A stretch of DNA of 64,000 nucleotides from Ligula intestinalis (GCA_036362985.1 JAYGXS010000010.1:4073220-4137219); one strand, 5' to 3'; shown: positions 1-10,707, counted from the first letter of the stretch. Numbers and translations are program-made. The notes: generated from the sequence alone by a model not told the origin.

Positions 1-164
1 ATGTTTAATTTCACTTCAGAACATCTTTCAGGTTCGGAAAATGTACGCTTTCGATCACTTATCGTCAGTAAGCCTGTATCATAAAATAAAGGAGGTTAGA
101 GAAGCAACATTTTAAACAGCGAATATATACCAATTTCGCAGGAAAGTGTTGAGGGTTACAGTCT

Positions 165-945
165 AGTGCTGTCAGCGATGATATCGCTTTACTAGCGTCG
201 CGCCTCGGCGATCTACAGTCTATGGTGTCACGGGTAAACTACGTTGCTACATCGGTCGGTTTGTTCATGAACGCTTGGAAGACTAATTTTTTTTCATGCT
301 GGATCCCTTCTCAAGCAAAAGCACCCCTCCAGGTTAAGGATTGTGAACCTAAATAAGTAAACAGTTTCAAGTACCTGAGAGCGAGGTTGTTGCCGAATGG
401 ACAAAATAAGAATGACATTGACTCCCCAATTGACACAGATCGGCGAGTTTTCTGAAGCATTTGAAAGTGCCTATGGACCCGGCGCGATATTTATGCTACC
501 ACAAAGCACCGTGCTTCTGTGCAGCTGTTCTTTTATATGGCTGCAAATGCTGGGCTATAAGCGTGGAATATGAACGGAAACTTGAGATATTTGATAGTAC
601 GGCTTGACGAACATCCTTCGAGTGAATTACACTGACTTCGCCTCCTGCGACAACATCGCAAGTTTATTTTAGGCAATCCAAGAAAGTCGACTGGGGTGCT
701 TTAGACACATTCTTCTTTGTCAACCTCAATGTCACTGTCCTCGACTCGAAACCGTTACTTAATTGGAACCCTGGCTCGAGTCAGTCCGTTAGAACATGAA
801 GGTGGTTCTTGGACCTTCGGTCTCCGGCGAACGGATTGGACTTTTCAGGTCTGCTGCCACGGATCATCGCGCGTGGAGAAATACCCTCTGGGACATGGTC
901 CAGGCCGGCTAGACCGGTCATGATCGCAACTGCAGCAAGTACACA
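165..945 (+). pseudogene. RTE-type LINE, reverse transcriptase C-terminal remnant
   Basis: The + strand reads as the end of a non-LTR retrotransposon polyprotein. Near 170 it reads LSDDIALLASRLGDLQSMVS, in which the usual (Y/F)ADD catalytic box has become LSDD. It is followed by an AGKT-like region (here AWKTNFFSCW) and a FKYLRARLLPNGQ-like segment, which are typical RTE thumb signatures. Several stops and frame changes follow, and the match fades near 945 after the conserved C-terminal tail. No 5' half or endonuclease is present. A second copy of the same family lies at 13590-14105. This is dead sequence; the superfamily call rests on motif order only. Confidence 0.75.
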
Positions 946-1084
946 TTAGTATTTTGGTCAGGGGTTGATGAAGGAAGCGTCTGACTCGTTTCCGTCTCAC
1001 CGTTGTAGCTCGATGTGATGGGCGCTGAACGTGCATGCTGGGTAGTCCGCTGCCTCATCAAGCCATTTGCAAGAATATGCACTT

Positions 1085-1345
1085 CTGACACACTGGAGAA
1101 CGAACTCGGCCTTATGCAAAACACTCTGCGCGAGGTAATGGCTTTTCCGACAATTTTATGAGTAAAAATATGGATGAACGTCCCCCTCCTCCCCCCAAAC
1201 AAAAATCGGACCTGTCGATGGCTGAGAAGAAGGACTTATTTTGCACACTACCTTTACGAGGGGATCAGACGAGCGGAGTTCTATCTAGTAACTTAAACGC
1301 TGCTATCACACGTACCCATCCAGCCACTGCATAAAACTTGTTGTT
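1085..1345 (+). pseudogene. Penelope-like element fragment (linker between RT and GIY-YIG)
   Basis: Across two frames the + strand gives a leucine/asparagine-rich helix, then FMSKNMDERPPPPPK, then EKKDLFCTLPLRGDQTSGVL and NLNAAITRTHPATA. The pattern of a proline-rich stretch, xxLPLRGD, then an AxTRTxPAA-type box is characteristic of the region just before the GIY-YIG endonuclease in Penelope-like elements. The endonuclease itself does not follow; a tandem repeat begins 150 bases downstream. It is frameshifted and non-functional. Confidence 0.6.
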
Positions 1346-1490
1346 TTTTGTCAAGCATCCCACGCTCCCGTAAACTGTTTATGCACAGGCGCCGTTGAAC
1401 CCAACAGGGTGCATATTCACACACCTGGCACATCGTGTTACAACGACGAGAAGACAGAGACGCTGCACACTTTTCGGACGCCCCCGCAGT

Positions 1491-2040
1491 TCTCGCCCAC
1501 GCCTAAACCCCTGACAGCAGAACTAGATTGTCATCCTTGACACCTCCCCTACGCTCGGTGTTGATTGGCTGTTTGACAGTCTGATAAACGAACCTCCGAG
1601 AGCCTAGTGTTACTCACCGGAACAGTTTTTATCGTGGGCTGACGTTTCGGACAGCTTGCCCGGCGTCGACTGTCACTAACACTCAGCGGTTTGAATGTCT
1701 GGCTGTACTGGTCACGACGCTTTGAAAGGCGAGAGCTGGTCGAGCTCTCAAAAACATCTCGCCCACGCCTAAACCCCCGGACCGCAGAACTAGTCTATCA
1801 GCCTTCACGCCTCCTGCGCAGTTGGTGCTGATTGGCTGTTTACAAGCCTGATAAACTAACCTCCTACAGCCTAGTGTTACTCATTGGAACAGTTTTTGTC
1901 TTGGGATGACGTTTCTGAGAGCTTTGGCGGATGTCTTGCTGAACTTGTCGACGCTTTGAAAAGCTAGACCCGGTCAAACTCTCGGAAACTGTCCTCTGTC
2001 CGTCTCACCCCTGACCGTAGAACTAGACTGTCACCCCTGA
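1491..2040 (+). repeat. tandem repeat, about 2.2 units of ~266 bp
   Basis: The unit starting TCTCGCCCACGCCTAAACCC at 1491 recurs at 1757, giving a 266-bp period. A third, partial unit begins near 2003. Units share the segments around GATTGGCTGTTT, CTGATAAAC, CCTAGTGTTACTCA and GGAACAGTTTTT, with many point differences (roughly 80 percent alike by eye). No open frame is conserved between units. Confidence 0.8.
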
Positions 2041-2124
2041 GCACATAATTAAATACTCTTCCAATATGAAAGCAAACGCCTAATATATTCCTTAGCAAAA
2101 AGGAAACGTTCCTCAATTAGTTTT

Positions 2125-2475
2125 CTACTCATATATGGCTTCATCGTTGCTGTCTGTTGACGAAGACCGCTTTCGTGCATTCCTTTTGTAATTATTTACC
2201 TTAGAGATCATTGACAAATGTTCCCTTTTAATAGCGCTAACGGTCATATAATGGTACCTTTTTACTATTCGACGAATAAAATCGTCATCTTGCTTCGTTG
2301 TAGGCCGTTTTTGCCCATGAATTTTACGTCTGGGCACTGTCCTATAGTTAATAATTCTGGAAATTGTTGCCTTATTAATATCGAACATATTGACTTATGA
2401 CTTACGCGGCAGCCCTTCGGCTGCCAATTTACGTATGCGCACGAAATCGGCGTCAGATAGGAAATGCTTTGACAT
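2125..2475 (-). pseudogene. Tc1-like transposase, N-terminal helix-turn-helix part
   Basis: Starting at an ATG at 2475 on the minus strand the frame reads MSKHFLSDADFVRIRKLAAE, then DINKATISRIINYR, then DDDFIRRIVKRYHYMTVSAI. These are the paired helix-turn-helix DNA-binding modules of Tc1/IS630-type transposases (a first HTH ending in an xxTISRIIN recognition helix, then a second module with DxxIxRxVKR). One TAA interrupts the frame between the two helices of the first module (after LPRKS). The frame ends at 2125, well before any catalytic DDE residues. It is a broken relic. Confidence 0.65.
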
Positions 2476-2889
2476 CTGAACACTACGACAGTATACAGAA
2501 AAATGACAACGAGTCGCGGGTTCCCCTTAAATATCAAGCTGACGCTCATAGATATCGGTACGATTTAAAAAATGGACCATATAAATTAATAAAACTGGCT
2601 TTAATGGCGTAAAACTTCGCATGTTAGCAAATAATAATTTTTAACACTCAAATCTGTCCTCTTTATTGAAACAAAATGCGATTCCGTAAAGTTGGCTTTA
2701 CTTCCATTTTATCAACTTCGCACAAAAGTTCCCAGTTCTAGAAGGGAGTATTATTCCACTTTTTTACTCATTCTGGTGTTGTCCCACACCACAATTTATA
2801 TGAGTAAAAACGTTAAGGTAAGGTTATGTCTTGAGGTCTTTGAAAGGCCTTTATGTATTATAGCCCCCTACTTAAATTTTGAAGTAGGT

Positions 2890-3440
2890 TAAATTACCTA
2901 TAATCTTCCGGTTTTTTGCATGCCATTCATCGATCCAGCTGGGATTTGCTGATGACATTGAACTGCAGAGCGGTTCTCCGAAGGCAACCGCATTCCATAA
3001 TTGCTAAAATCAGCAAACTTAGAAAAGTTGGCCTTTTGAACTAACCACGGGAATTATCGTTTGCTTACAAATTTTAAGTAGGGTGATTTACATAATCTCC
3101 CCACTGTTGTACATCGTTCAACATTTTCCTAGTTGGTGTTGGTGATACCACTGAAAAAATGTCTCTCAGTTACCTCGCCTGAGGTTGGGGCACACTCCCC
3201 TACCTACATGCGTTCGCCATTGGTCGGGCGGGGGATTTGCGATGATATTAAAGCTCCTTTCAGTGTCTTCTCCCAAGGTTTGAGTACGCGACCCAACTTG
3301 CCCTCGTAAATTTAGTATTTAACATAAATATTGGGATCTAATTTGCTCCCTGACATGCACCGCCCCTCCTCTCCCCGAAAATCAGGTGTGCTTGAGCCTG
3401 CGGGGCGCGCTTCACACTTTCCCCAGACGACCCCACGACA
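2890..3440 (+). repeat. repeat R1, copy A (nested in the Tc1-like element)
   Basis: This ~550-bp stretch recurs as the reverse complement at 39585-40090. Shared landmarks are CCAGCTGGGATTTGCTGATG, GAACTGCAGAGCGGTTCT, AAGTAGGGTGATTTACATAA, TTGGTGTTGGTGATACCA and CAAGGTTTGAGTACGCGAC. It has no coding capacity that I can see. It sits between two parts of a transposon that are contiguous in related copies, so it inserted after that transposon. Confidence 0.75.
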
Positions 3441-3689
3441 TAACCCTACGAACCTTAGTTCTGTAAACCTTATAGCATAGGAAATTTGTTCGATAGAAAC
3501 TTACTCATGATTTACCCAAAATTAGTGCCTATTTCGCTCCATAACTTTAATTAAGATTGCATTTTTCCCAACTAAAGCATTTTTAATCATCAAATCCACT
3601 CAGTTGATCAAAATAACCTGTCCAACTATGTGCCAAACTACCCAGTTAAATTTCGTCATGAAAGTTGTTTGCAGGACCTGCAGTACTGT

Positions 3690-4186
3690 ATGTACATTCG
3701 AGGTGTTTATGCGAGCAGTCGTGTCAATCACGCAGACACGTTGTTGGCAGTTTATAAGGGAATTAACACACGGAGCAGGAAGCAAAGAACGAGGGAGCGA
3801 ATAAGAACACGATGCAGAGAAGAGAGACCGTGGGGTGGACTGGAGCAGAGACAATTCTGTATCGAAAATAGAGGGTGGTGTTGAATTGCAAGCGTTTGAG
3901 GTCAGCGGTGGTGACAGCTGTAAAACTCTCGAGTTTAGATTGCCCTCTTCTTGCTTAAAAAATACGCGCCGAGGCGCAAACTTAGCCTGGGATTGATATT
4001 TCCAGTCAAACATGGCAAACATCCAGGCGTAGCCTAGTCGTCCATCTGGTGGATCCTAGATGACTACCTAGGAAATCCTGCCTGGTGATCAGCCTACTGC
4101 GTCCGTATTGGTGAATTCTTTACTTGCAGTAAGGCTGCGCAAACAAATGGACTCAAACGTGATTAAATTCGCGGCTCATGGTGAGC
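3690..4186. other. no recognisable feature
   Basis: A 140-codon minus-strand frame overlaps this stretch (4022 to 3600), but it has no family signature, runs into a transposon end, and looks like chance. Nothing else is identified. Confidence 0.5.
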
Positions 4187-4263
4187 CTCGTAGCTCAAAT
4201 AGCAGAGCTTTGGCTGCGCAAAAGCCTTCCCTGCTGTGTGGGTTCGACTTCCCCCGAGGACGC
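4187..4263 (+). repeat. tRNA-like sequence with pol III A and B boxes
   Basis: The sequence GAGCCTCGTAGCTCAAATAG resembles a tRNA 5' half with an A box, a GCTC/GAGC D stem follows, and GGGTTCGACTTCC 55 bases on resembles a B box. CCTCG near the start can pair with CGAGG at the end like an acceptor stem. The anticodon loop lacks a clear T33 and the T stem is imperfect, so it is more likely a tRNA pseudogene or a SINE head than a working tRNA. It differs from the main SINE family of this window. Confidence 0.45.
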
Positions 4264-4737
4264 AAATTTTTCACATTTGGTTCAATCGAAAGACGTTTGT
4301 TTATAAGATAATTTATAAAGGTGTTCTGCATGCAAAGCAGGCGTTTTCCGGACTAGTTTGGGCGAACAAATAAAAGTGCCACACTTGTCTGTCACAATTT
4401 TACCACCAATTTTTATGATAAAGGTTATAAAGTAGGTGTTCTAGTAACCGGCTTTTTACTGTGGTTCACAGGATTAGATGTTATACGGGATTTCTTCTGC
4501 GACGTCGGGCTGATGAGTCTTCGCCCACACGAAGCAGAGGATAAAGTTGATTTATTCCGGCTCTCTCTCTCTCTTCAATTAACATGATATGCTTGTGACA
4601 CAAATTACGCGAGTCTTGACACAAGCCATTTGTTTTGGTGGTGAACATTCACTTAACCGCTAACGGAACACATCTCTCCCGCATTGCCTTGGACCTCGAC
4701 GGAGGCCCTGTCAGCCGTTACAGCTAATTGTATTACT
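4264..4737. other. no recognisable feature
   Basis: Contains a short (CT)n run near 4562-4574. No gene or repeat family is recognised. Confidence 0.5.
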
Positions 4738-4889
4738 GGTAAAGACCGGGGAGACTGGAATGGCCATTTCTGGCTTATTAGCAGTTGTCAGCCAGTCATA
4801 CCCAGACCCAAGTGGAGCCCCGCCGGAGCCTCGAACTGGCGACCTTTTTGCTAAGAGTCCAACGCCGTAACAATTGAGCCACGAGCTCG
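4738..4889 (-). mobile_element. tRNA-derived SINE
   Basis: Read on the minus strand it starts GAGCTCGTGGCTCAATTG (A box) and has a B box near GCCAGTTCGAGGCTCC, then a tail through GGGTCTGGGTATGACTGGC to GGCCATTCCAGTCTC. The near-identical copy at 59150-59302 and related copies at 11320, 20700, 26283 and 27168 define the family. Its partner on the opposite strand begins 72 bases downstream (4961). Confidence 0.75.
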
Positions 4890-4960
4890 TTTTCCAGCCG
4901 GTTTACGTCAGAGGATATTGGCAGTCGTTGATGAACTTGTCGATCCCACGAGACGAGTCA

Positions 4961-5089
4961 ACTCGTGGCTCAATGGTTAGGGCGACTGAATTTGATTAAG
5001 AATGCTGCTTGTTCGAGGCCCATGTGGGGACTCCATTTGGGTCTGGGTATGACTGGATGACGACAGCTAATGCGCCAAAACTGGCTATT
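4961..5089 (+). mobile_element. tRNA-derived SINE, head-to-head partner
   Basis: Begins ACTCGTGGCTCAATGGTTAG (A box), has a TTGTTCGAGGCCC B box, and continues with the family tail CATTTGGGTCTGGGTATGAC. It faces the minus-strand SINE at 4738-4889 with 71 bases between the two heads. Confidence 0.75.
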
Positions 5090-5694
5090 TATTTTCTAAA
5101 ATAAAATGAAAAACTAGTCTTACTTAGAAAATGATCTGTTCTAAATTGCCCGCATTTCTGACTTCTTTTTCTTCGGCACTGCAGGGAGCACAATCTGACA
5201 ACCAAAACTAACCTCAAAATTCCTGTAAAATTCCTACCCTGTCTAAGTATAAACCAAAAGTTTTGTGTGGCATTCGAGGAAAAATCCCCCCCCACTCCTC
5301 CTCACATATCCTCAACGGTAACATAAATTCAATGGCAGGAAGGACTGCCTAACCATTTGCGCAGTATAGATGCGTACGTCTAGCCGACTTCGTACTATAA
5401 TCAGTGGTTGCTCATCAAATTATTCTCAAAAATGGAGTATGAATAGTGCCTGGGGGTGGAGGTTGACGCCCTTCACTTTCCTCATTACGAGTAATCGTGG
5501 TAGAGCATTTTAATGCAGTATTCTGAACAAACACACATACTGAAGGGGAGACAAGTCACGCAAAAGTAAATGACGCATGAATTAGCGACGCAGTTATAGG
5601 CATTTACATCTCCAAAGTGTGAGTATTACGCGCTAACGGAGAGATTTTTAGGGAATTTAAGATGTTCTGCCAGGCTCTGTATCCGACAGTCACG
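5090..5694. other. no recognisable feature
   Basis: Contains a C8 run near 5287. No gene, element or family member is recognised. Confidence 0.5.
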
Positions 5695-6700
5695 CGTACG
5701 TCAAACCCCCGTTGATAACAGCTATCACGGCAGTACGGTACTCGTAAACAAAACTAGTAAAGCATAAACCATGAATAAAACCGCAACAATGTTTACACTA
5801 GGTCAAGGGCGAAGGGAGTCGACCAAATCGCCTGACCCTATACAAGGGAAGCGAATCTTTGGAAAGCGTGTGTGTGTTGGATAAGTGAAGTAAGTTGTAT
5901 TCCGAGATGATATGATGAAAAGAAAGAAGATTTTCGGAAAATCGAGTTGTACTCGTGAATTTTCGAACAAGTATCACGTGTTCGTCATAAGACTAAGTGA
6001 AAAAGTGAGGGCTGGGAATGTCGGACTAGAGGTTTTGGCGGCAGAGGTTACAACGAACGGGGGGGAGAGATTGGGTAGGAAGGTTATGGTGACGTGACTC
6101 TTGCGGCGTGTGTGTGTGTCTGTTAGTGGGAGATTGGGGGGGGATGGCTTTGCTTTTTATCATTTCAGGAGGCAATTCCTGTGGCATCAGGATTGATCTG
6201 AAACACCAGCACAGAAATGGGGGTGGGGTGGGGGGTTTCGTGAACAGAGGCAGTATGAAGCTGTCACCGGCGGGGGGATGGCTGTACGAGTGGTTCTCGG
6301 AGTAGCCGCGGCAACTGGGTCAAGCAGGAGGGGGAGCGGAAAAGACAACTGGTTCTCCACGGAAGTTCACCTCCGGAAGTCGAAACGACCGTCTCTGGGG
6401 TCAGTGGGGGAGGCAGGAGACGACAGCATAGTTGAAAAAGGAGATAACAAGCACGGAAGTCGAACCGGGGGGCTGGAGGCAGTATTAAGTCATGTACAAT
6501 CGAGTGAAAAGGGTAAGCACGAGAGGGCGGCAAGCATTCGAGGGAGAAAGGGGCACAGCCACACGGCTCAGAGAAAGGGAGAAAAGCTTTTTGCAAGAGG
6601 GAAACAATCATATGTAGGTCGGAAAGGATTTCCACTGGCGAAGGGACGTAGAGAATTTCAAACTCGTTCAGCCGGAAATAACATAAGGACTGGAATTAGA
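5695..6700 (+). repeat. repeat R2, copy A (purine-rich)
   Basis: The block is related to 55900-56520. Both begin with an A-rich lead ending AATAGTAAAG-like (here ACTAGTAAAG), then GACCCTATxCAA, a GTGTTAGTGGGA stretch, TGAAACACCACC-like, GTGAACAGAGGC, and TCACCTCCGGAAGTCG. The + strand is markedly purine-rich between about 5900 and 6650. Frames of up to 190 codons exist (6278-6850), but they carry no family signature, are Gly/Arg/Ser-rich as expected from composition, and are not preserved in the other copy. The lead also resembles 18240-18340. Confidence 0.6.
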
Positions 6701-8055
6701 GTTGGGCAGAGCTGTGCGGCATCTACCAAACTCGGTCTTTCTCCCCATCGGCCCGTGATGACAGAACAGTGGCAAAACGATCAGGGCGGTGCCTGGATAA
6801 ATGGACTAATTTTCAGAGTTGCGAAGTCGATAACTCAAAAGAACGACTGATTAGCTTGGGTGAACTTGTCTGAGTGGAAAGCTAACGAGGTGCTTTGCAA
6901 GTCGTCGCCGCTAGCTATCCCTTCAGCTTGTCGTTGTGTGAGCCTGCGTCCACTGTTGCGATCCCTGACCCCAGGCTTTGTATAAGTCTTTCGTCGCTTG
7001 CAGATAATCCGTGAAATGATGCAATTTGATTGGTTTCGAGGTTTCTACCGAGCGCGAGCTACACGTCAGCCTGGCTTTTGGCTACCTGCCGCGTTCAAAG
7101 GTAGTGGAACGACCTTCAGTGAAGGTTAGCCGTAAAGTAGGCAGACTTTCGGCTTCTAGAGGTGCCTGCTTTTCCAAGGTAGGCATTCGACCCTCCACTC
7201 ATCTGGGATCTGGCTTGAGGGGTAAAACGGGGGTAAATACCACACAACATTTAGGTAGGGACAAGCGGGAAAAATCTCGAAGAGCGCATAAAACAGCTTG
7301 CCCCAGTAGCACAATGGTTGTTTTGTCGTCGTTGCAATGATTAATGTTGCTAACACTGCGGGGTAGTTGTACTGGTGTTGTGCTTCTACAATGGGGCCCG
7401 GACGAACACGAGGGCACGACAGAATGTATTAGATATGTGATTGCACACCTAGGCGCATACTAACGCCGAACCAGCCCGATACTGCCCCGTGCGTCTTGAC
7501 TACACCCATCCTATTGCGGGGCACACGATAAACATTGTCGTTTGCGACGGTCGAATTGACACATATCACTGCGACCTTTTTGCCGTCATAATAATAATAC
7601 TAGTAGTTGCAGTGAAATTACTAGTGTTAGTCGTCAGGATCTGCACCGTTTCTCTCCTGAAGCAAAGGTTTTGTTCTGCGGGCTGCACAGACAGTTAAAA
7701 AGCTGTGAAAGGCTGGGTTGACCGGATATTTTTCTCGTAGCGAAGTCCCCAACTAACATACTATTTTCCATAGGATGCACTTTCCCCAACAGCAGTGTTA
7801 ACAGGGCGCGGCTGGTTGAGGTCCGGCAAGCCAAACGCCTAAATAAATTGTCGCAAAGCCTGACGACGGCATTGTGACATGGCGAGCGTGACCCGCCATT
7901 AACTAAGTTTGCCTGCCCTCGCTGCCTTGTCATTGGGCTATTGGGCCAAAGTGCTAGAGGAGAGCGGATGTTGGGGACCCGTTAGTACGCACTGTTTTCA
8001 AGAAACCTCACATCGTATTAGTTTGTACACCGATCTATCTCTCAGAATATGCCCA
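6701..8055. other. no recognisable feature
   Basis: About 1.35 kb in which I recognise neither genes nor members of the window's repeat families. Open frames are at most about 100 codons on overlapping frames without motifs. Confidence 0.5.
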
Positions 8056-8059
8056 TACT

Positions 8060-8215
8060 GGGTGGATGCTTTTGCGGATCGGACGTCTGCCCCTGACCGA
8101 CGAGGCGCGAGTTCGAAACTCGGGTGTGGCGGCAATTTCAGCGGCTACACTGGAGTTGGCTGCCCGTAGCTGATGAGGGCCAATAGCCCGAAATAGCTAT
8201 ACTGCGGTTTGCCTG
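8060..8215 (+). mobile_element. tRNA-derived SINE, 5'-decayed
   Basis: A B box (GAGTTCGAAACTCGG) is followed by the family body GTGTGGCGGCAATTTCAGCG, CTACACTGGAGTTGG and a TGATGAGGGCCAATAGCCCG tail. The A box is not clear. A flanking GTACACCGATCT motif 40 bases upstream is also found near 11262, 11770 and 21270. Confidence 0.7.
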
Positions 8216-8429
8216 TCTACGCCGGAATACTAAAAAAGCTCACATCATCACCGCCTTTCTGCCGAGGTTAGTGTCAAGGCTCGCGCCGCGGCTCCGTTAT
8301 CAAGTTCCTTGGAATAGGCCACATCATGTAGTCATTAGATCTGCCGCCTCTGAGCACTTAGCCGGTCTGCTACCTCTAATACAAGCGAACGTGCGAGTCT
8401 CAGGAAGTAATTGAGAAGTATTGGTCATT

Positions 8430-8610
8430 GCTGATGCAACTAATCAGCGCACACTAAAGGCATTTATCGATTTTTTCTGTACGTTTAAATTTTATGGCAA
8501 AACCCTGTGTACACACAAATTGTGTCTGCTACTGTTCTGTGAGTATGTCTCTGATGATGAATTCGCAACGGATTTCGAAACGTCAGGCGAATAAACATAT
8601 TGTAACAGCG
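8430..8610 (+). mobile_element. Penelope-like element terminal repeat
   Basis: The segment contains TCAGCGCACAC, a GTACGTTTAAATTTT box and the terminal motif TTTCGAAACGTCAGGCGAAT. It matches 43675-43880 closely and 57000-57245 more distantly, both of which follow a GIY-YIG endonuclease frame. Here the coding part is missing. It is the left part of a ~940-bp block duplicated at 43678. Confidence 0.65.
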
Positions 8611-8812
8611 ATCAAGTTTTTCATCAACTTCTCAGTCTGCTTCTTTGTCATTTGCATGCAAAATCAGGAAATGTTTCTCGTTTCGTTGAACGCTGAAACT
8701 CTGGGTTGCCTGCAATTAGTCCAATAGTCGTCAGTGGCACGTCTTTCTTCATACTCGCCACAGTTTTTCTTGCCTGGAGGCAAATTTGATTTTAGGGTCG
8801 GGAAAAAATATA

Positions 8813-9958
8813 CAGTATCCGCTAAAAACCGTGCAACTTTCATAACTTTGTAAAAGTTTGATCATTACTCGAATACCACAGTGTGAGTGCACTTAAACAA
8901 ACTTAGAAATAATGATAAACAGCTTTGGGCATATTTAAAACTTAAAGGAAGTGTAAGGAGTTCTAAGTGTGTTAAGAAAAATTAAGTTTTTCCGATAATC
9001 CCCATGTTCCGGAGGCGTAAAAAATAACTATAATTTAGAACAACAGATTAAAGTATTTTATTTATCTTGAAAGCTTACGTAACCATTTCTTTATATAACA
9101 GGAACTTTTCTTTAGTCAATTTTTTGTACAGATTACCATTAGTGGATAGCTTTCAATTGAATATCGTCGAAAAGAGTCTGGCATCATTTTGTTCGTTTTC
9201 AGTGTCTTCATTGATAAATTCCACTTCTGTTCGACGTTTACATCAAAACCTTTAAAATAAGATATATATAAAGAGCATTTACCGAAAGAAAGTGTATTTG
9301 TATATAAGTTCTTACGAAGATGGTCATGTGGATCATATTCACAAATTCCCCTAAAACAGCAAACCACATTGTCGAGTATACAGAAAATCCGCAAGATGAC
9401 TCGGATATTGTTATTCCTAAGACTAATAAAAAACATTATCTAATGGGTTACTTCTTTAAACAGTGCCTCGATTAGGTATTCGGCTAGCGAATTTCTGTGT
9501 ATATCAACTTTTTCTAAGGTAATGTCACAAGGAAATTAGAGACTTTTGACAATTTCTTTATTTTACCTGAAGATATACGATTCAATTTGACTTGAGATGA
9601 AAGAACTTACTTTTCTCTTTGTAGAGGATTATGTTCCGCATAAGCGGATTCATTCCACAATCCGTTATAAGCTTGCGGATGCACAAAAAAAGCTATATAT
9701 TTGCCCATTTTTTGAAATACCTATTATGCTTCTGTCTGTTCTGTTTCTAAATGAGACTAATCCCACTCTCACCAAAATTAATAGCCATTTTTCTCAATAA
9801 ACCTAAAAAGGCGATTTTCCTAAATGGTGATTTTTCTAAGTAAAAGACTTTCGCAGAATTAAACTAAGTCAATGAATCAAAAATAGTGTTACCAAATATA
9901 TGCTTACGTGCCAAATTAACTTTACGCATGAAAGTTGCATGGTCTTTAGCGACTACCG
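8813..9958. mobile_element. Tc1-like DNA transposon copy (1,146 bp), non-coding
   Basis: The left end begins CAGTATCCGCTAAAAACCGT and the right end, reversed, begins CGGTAGTCGCTAAAGACCAT; both continue into GCAACTTTCAT. Each is flanked by TA, the target duplication of Tc1/mariner/pogo elements. Only short broken frames lie inside. Fragments resembling GDERTYF are shared with the copies at 40884 and 51255, so a former coding region is decayed in all of them. The left 550 bp are about 97 percent identical to the truncated copy at 44077. Confidence 0.75.
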
Positions 9959-10244
9959 TACATACACCCGTGCTCCCAACACTGTGGCCTAAGGCGGTTG
10001 ATAACCTATTTTAGACATGATGAAGTTGTACGTGTAGAGATTTTGACATGGCATACAATCAAACCAGTCTAGCTGAATGTCCGAAAAATAAGAAAATGTT
10101 GCTGCAAATTAGTGAGTAACACTACAAATAGCCATGTGGCAAGGTCTGGGGCATCCCGAAAATACTGGACATCACAAACCAGGGCGGGTGTGCCATGTAT
10201 CTGATCGGTGTAGCCCATCTACTAATGTATATGTTATATATATA

Positions 10245-10707
10245 CAGCAGTCGCCGGTTATTAAGCTCTCCTCGGGCCCAGACCAAATTGGGCTTACTAA
10301 GCGGCGGGCGCACTAACCGGAGAGTCCTAGTTCTTGATTAGCAAACGCAGGATAGGCACTATATATTACATACGTACTGTGTTATGTGTAGAGCTTGTTT
10401 ATGTACAAGAAAAGACCCCTCATGTCTGCTACTGTCCGAGCATCGTGTCGCGAAATTTAACTTGAAAACTGAAAACAAATCACATCCGGCATTTTGTTTT
10501 GCGTAAGACTAGCCAAAATTATGGAACCAGTTGCGCACGCACAGAGATGAGACTCTCACTCTATCCTGTTGGCAAACTGGGCTTTGTAGCCGGCGGTTGG
10601 GCTTATTAGCCGGCGGATTTTGCTATGTAACATTCCGTCCCAAGCTGATGTGGGCTTAATACGCGGCTGGGCGTATTAACCGTGGGCTTAATAACCGGCG
10701 ACTACTG
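10245..10707. mobile_element. 463-bp MITE with TA duplication and subterminal repeats
   Basis: Left end CAGCAGTCGCCGGTTATTAA and right end (reversed) CAGTAGTCGCCGGTTATTAA are near-perfect inverted repeats. Each is flanked by TA (10243-10244 and 10708-10709). A ~20-bp motif like TGGGCTTATTAGCCGGCGG recurs several times near the ends, especially 10577-10700, as expected of transposase-binding sites. No transposase frame is present, so it must have moved with help from a pogo/Tigger- or Tc1-like enzyme. The terminal bases CAGTAGTCGC are shared with the element at 40884. Confidence 0.8.

Larger units (their letters stand above)
2055..3688 (-). mobile_element. Tc1/mariner-like DNA transposon, 3' end missing
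   Basis: The right end carries a terminal sequence whose reverse complement begins CAGTACTGCAGGTCCTGCAA and runs into CAACTTTCAT, followed by a TA dinucleotide at 3689-3690. The same kind of terminus occurs on the elements at 8813, 40884 and 51255. Inside, the minus strand encodes the N-terminal half of a transposase (2125-2475), and 2690-2890 is similar to 52457-52600 of the element at 51255. The element is split by an unrelated repeat (2890-3440), and I find no left terminal inverted repeat, so the 3' part is lost. Confidence 0.6.

Noticed and set aside
1491..2040. CRISPR-like array
   Set aside because: Only ~2 long diverged units with no unique spacers, in a eukaryotic intron-bearing sequence.
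4738..5089. Functional tRNA genes
   Set aside because: The heads have A and B boxes but continue into a shared SINE body and occur in many diverged copies, so they are SINE promoters.
6278..6850. 190-codon + strand open frame
   Set aside because: Lies in a purine-rich repeat (R2), has a Gly/Arg/Ser/Lys composition expected from that bias, shows no domain, and is not conserved in the second R2 copy.
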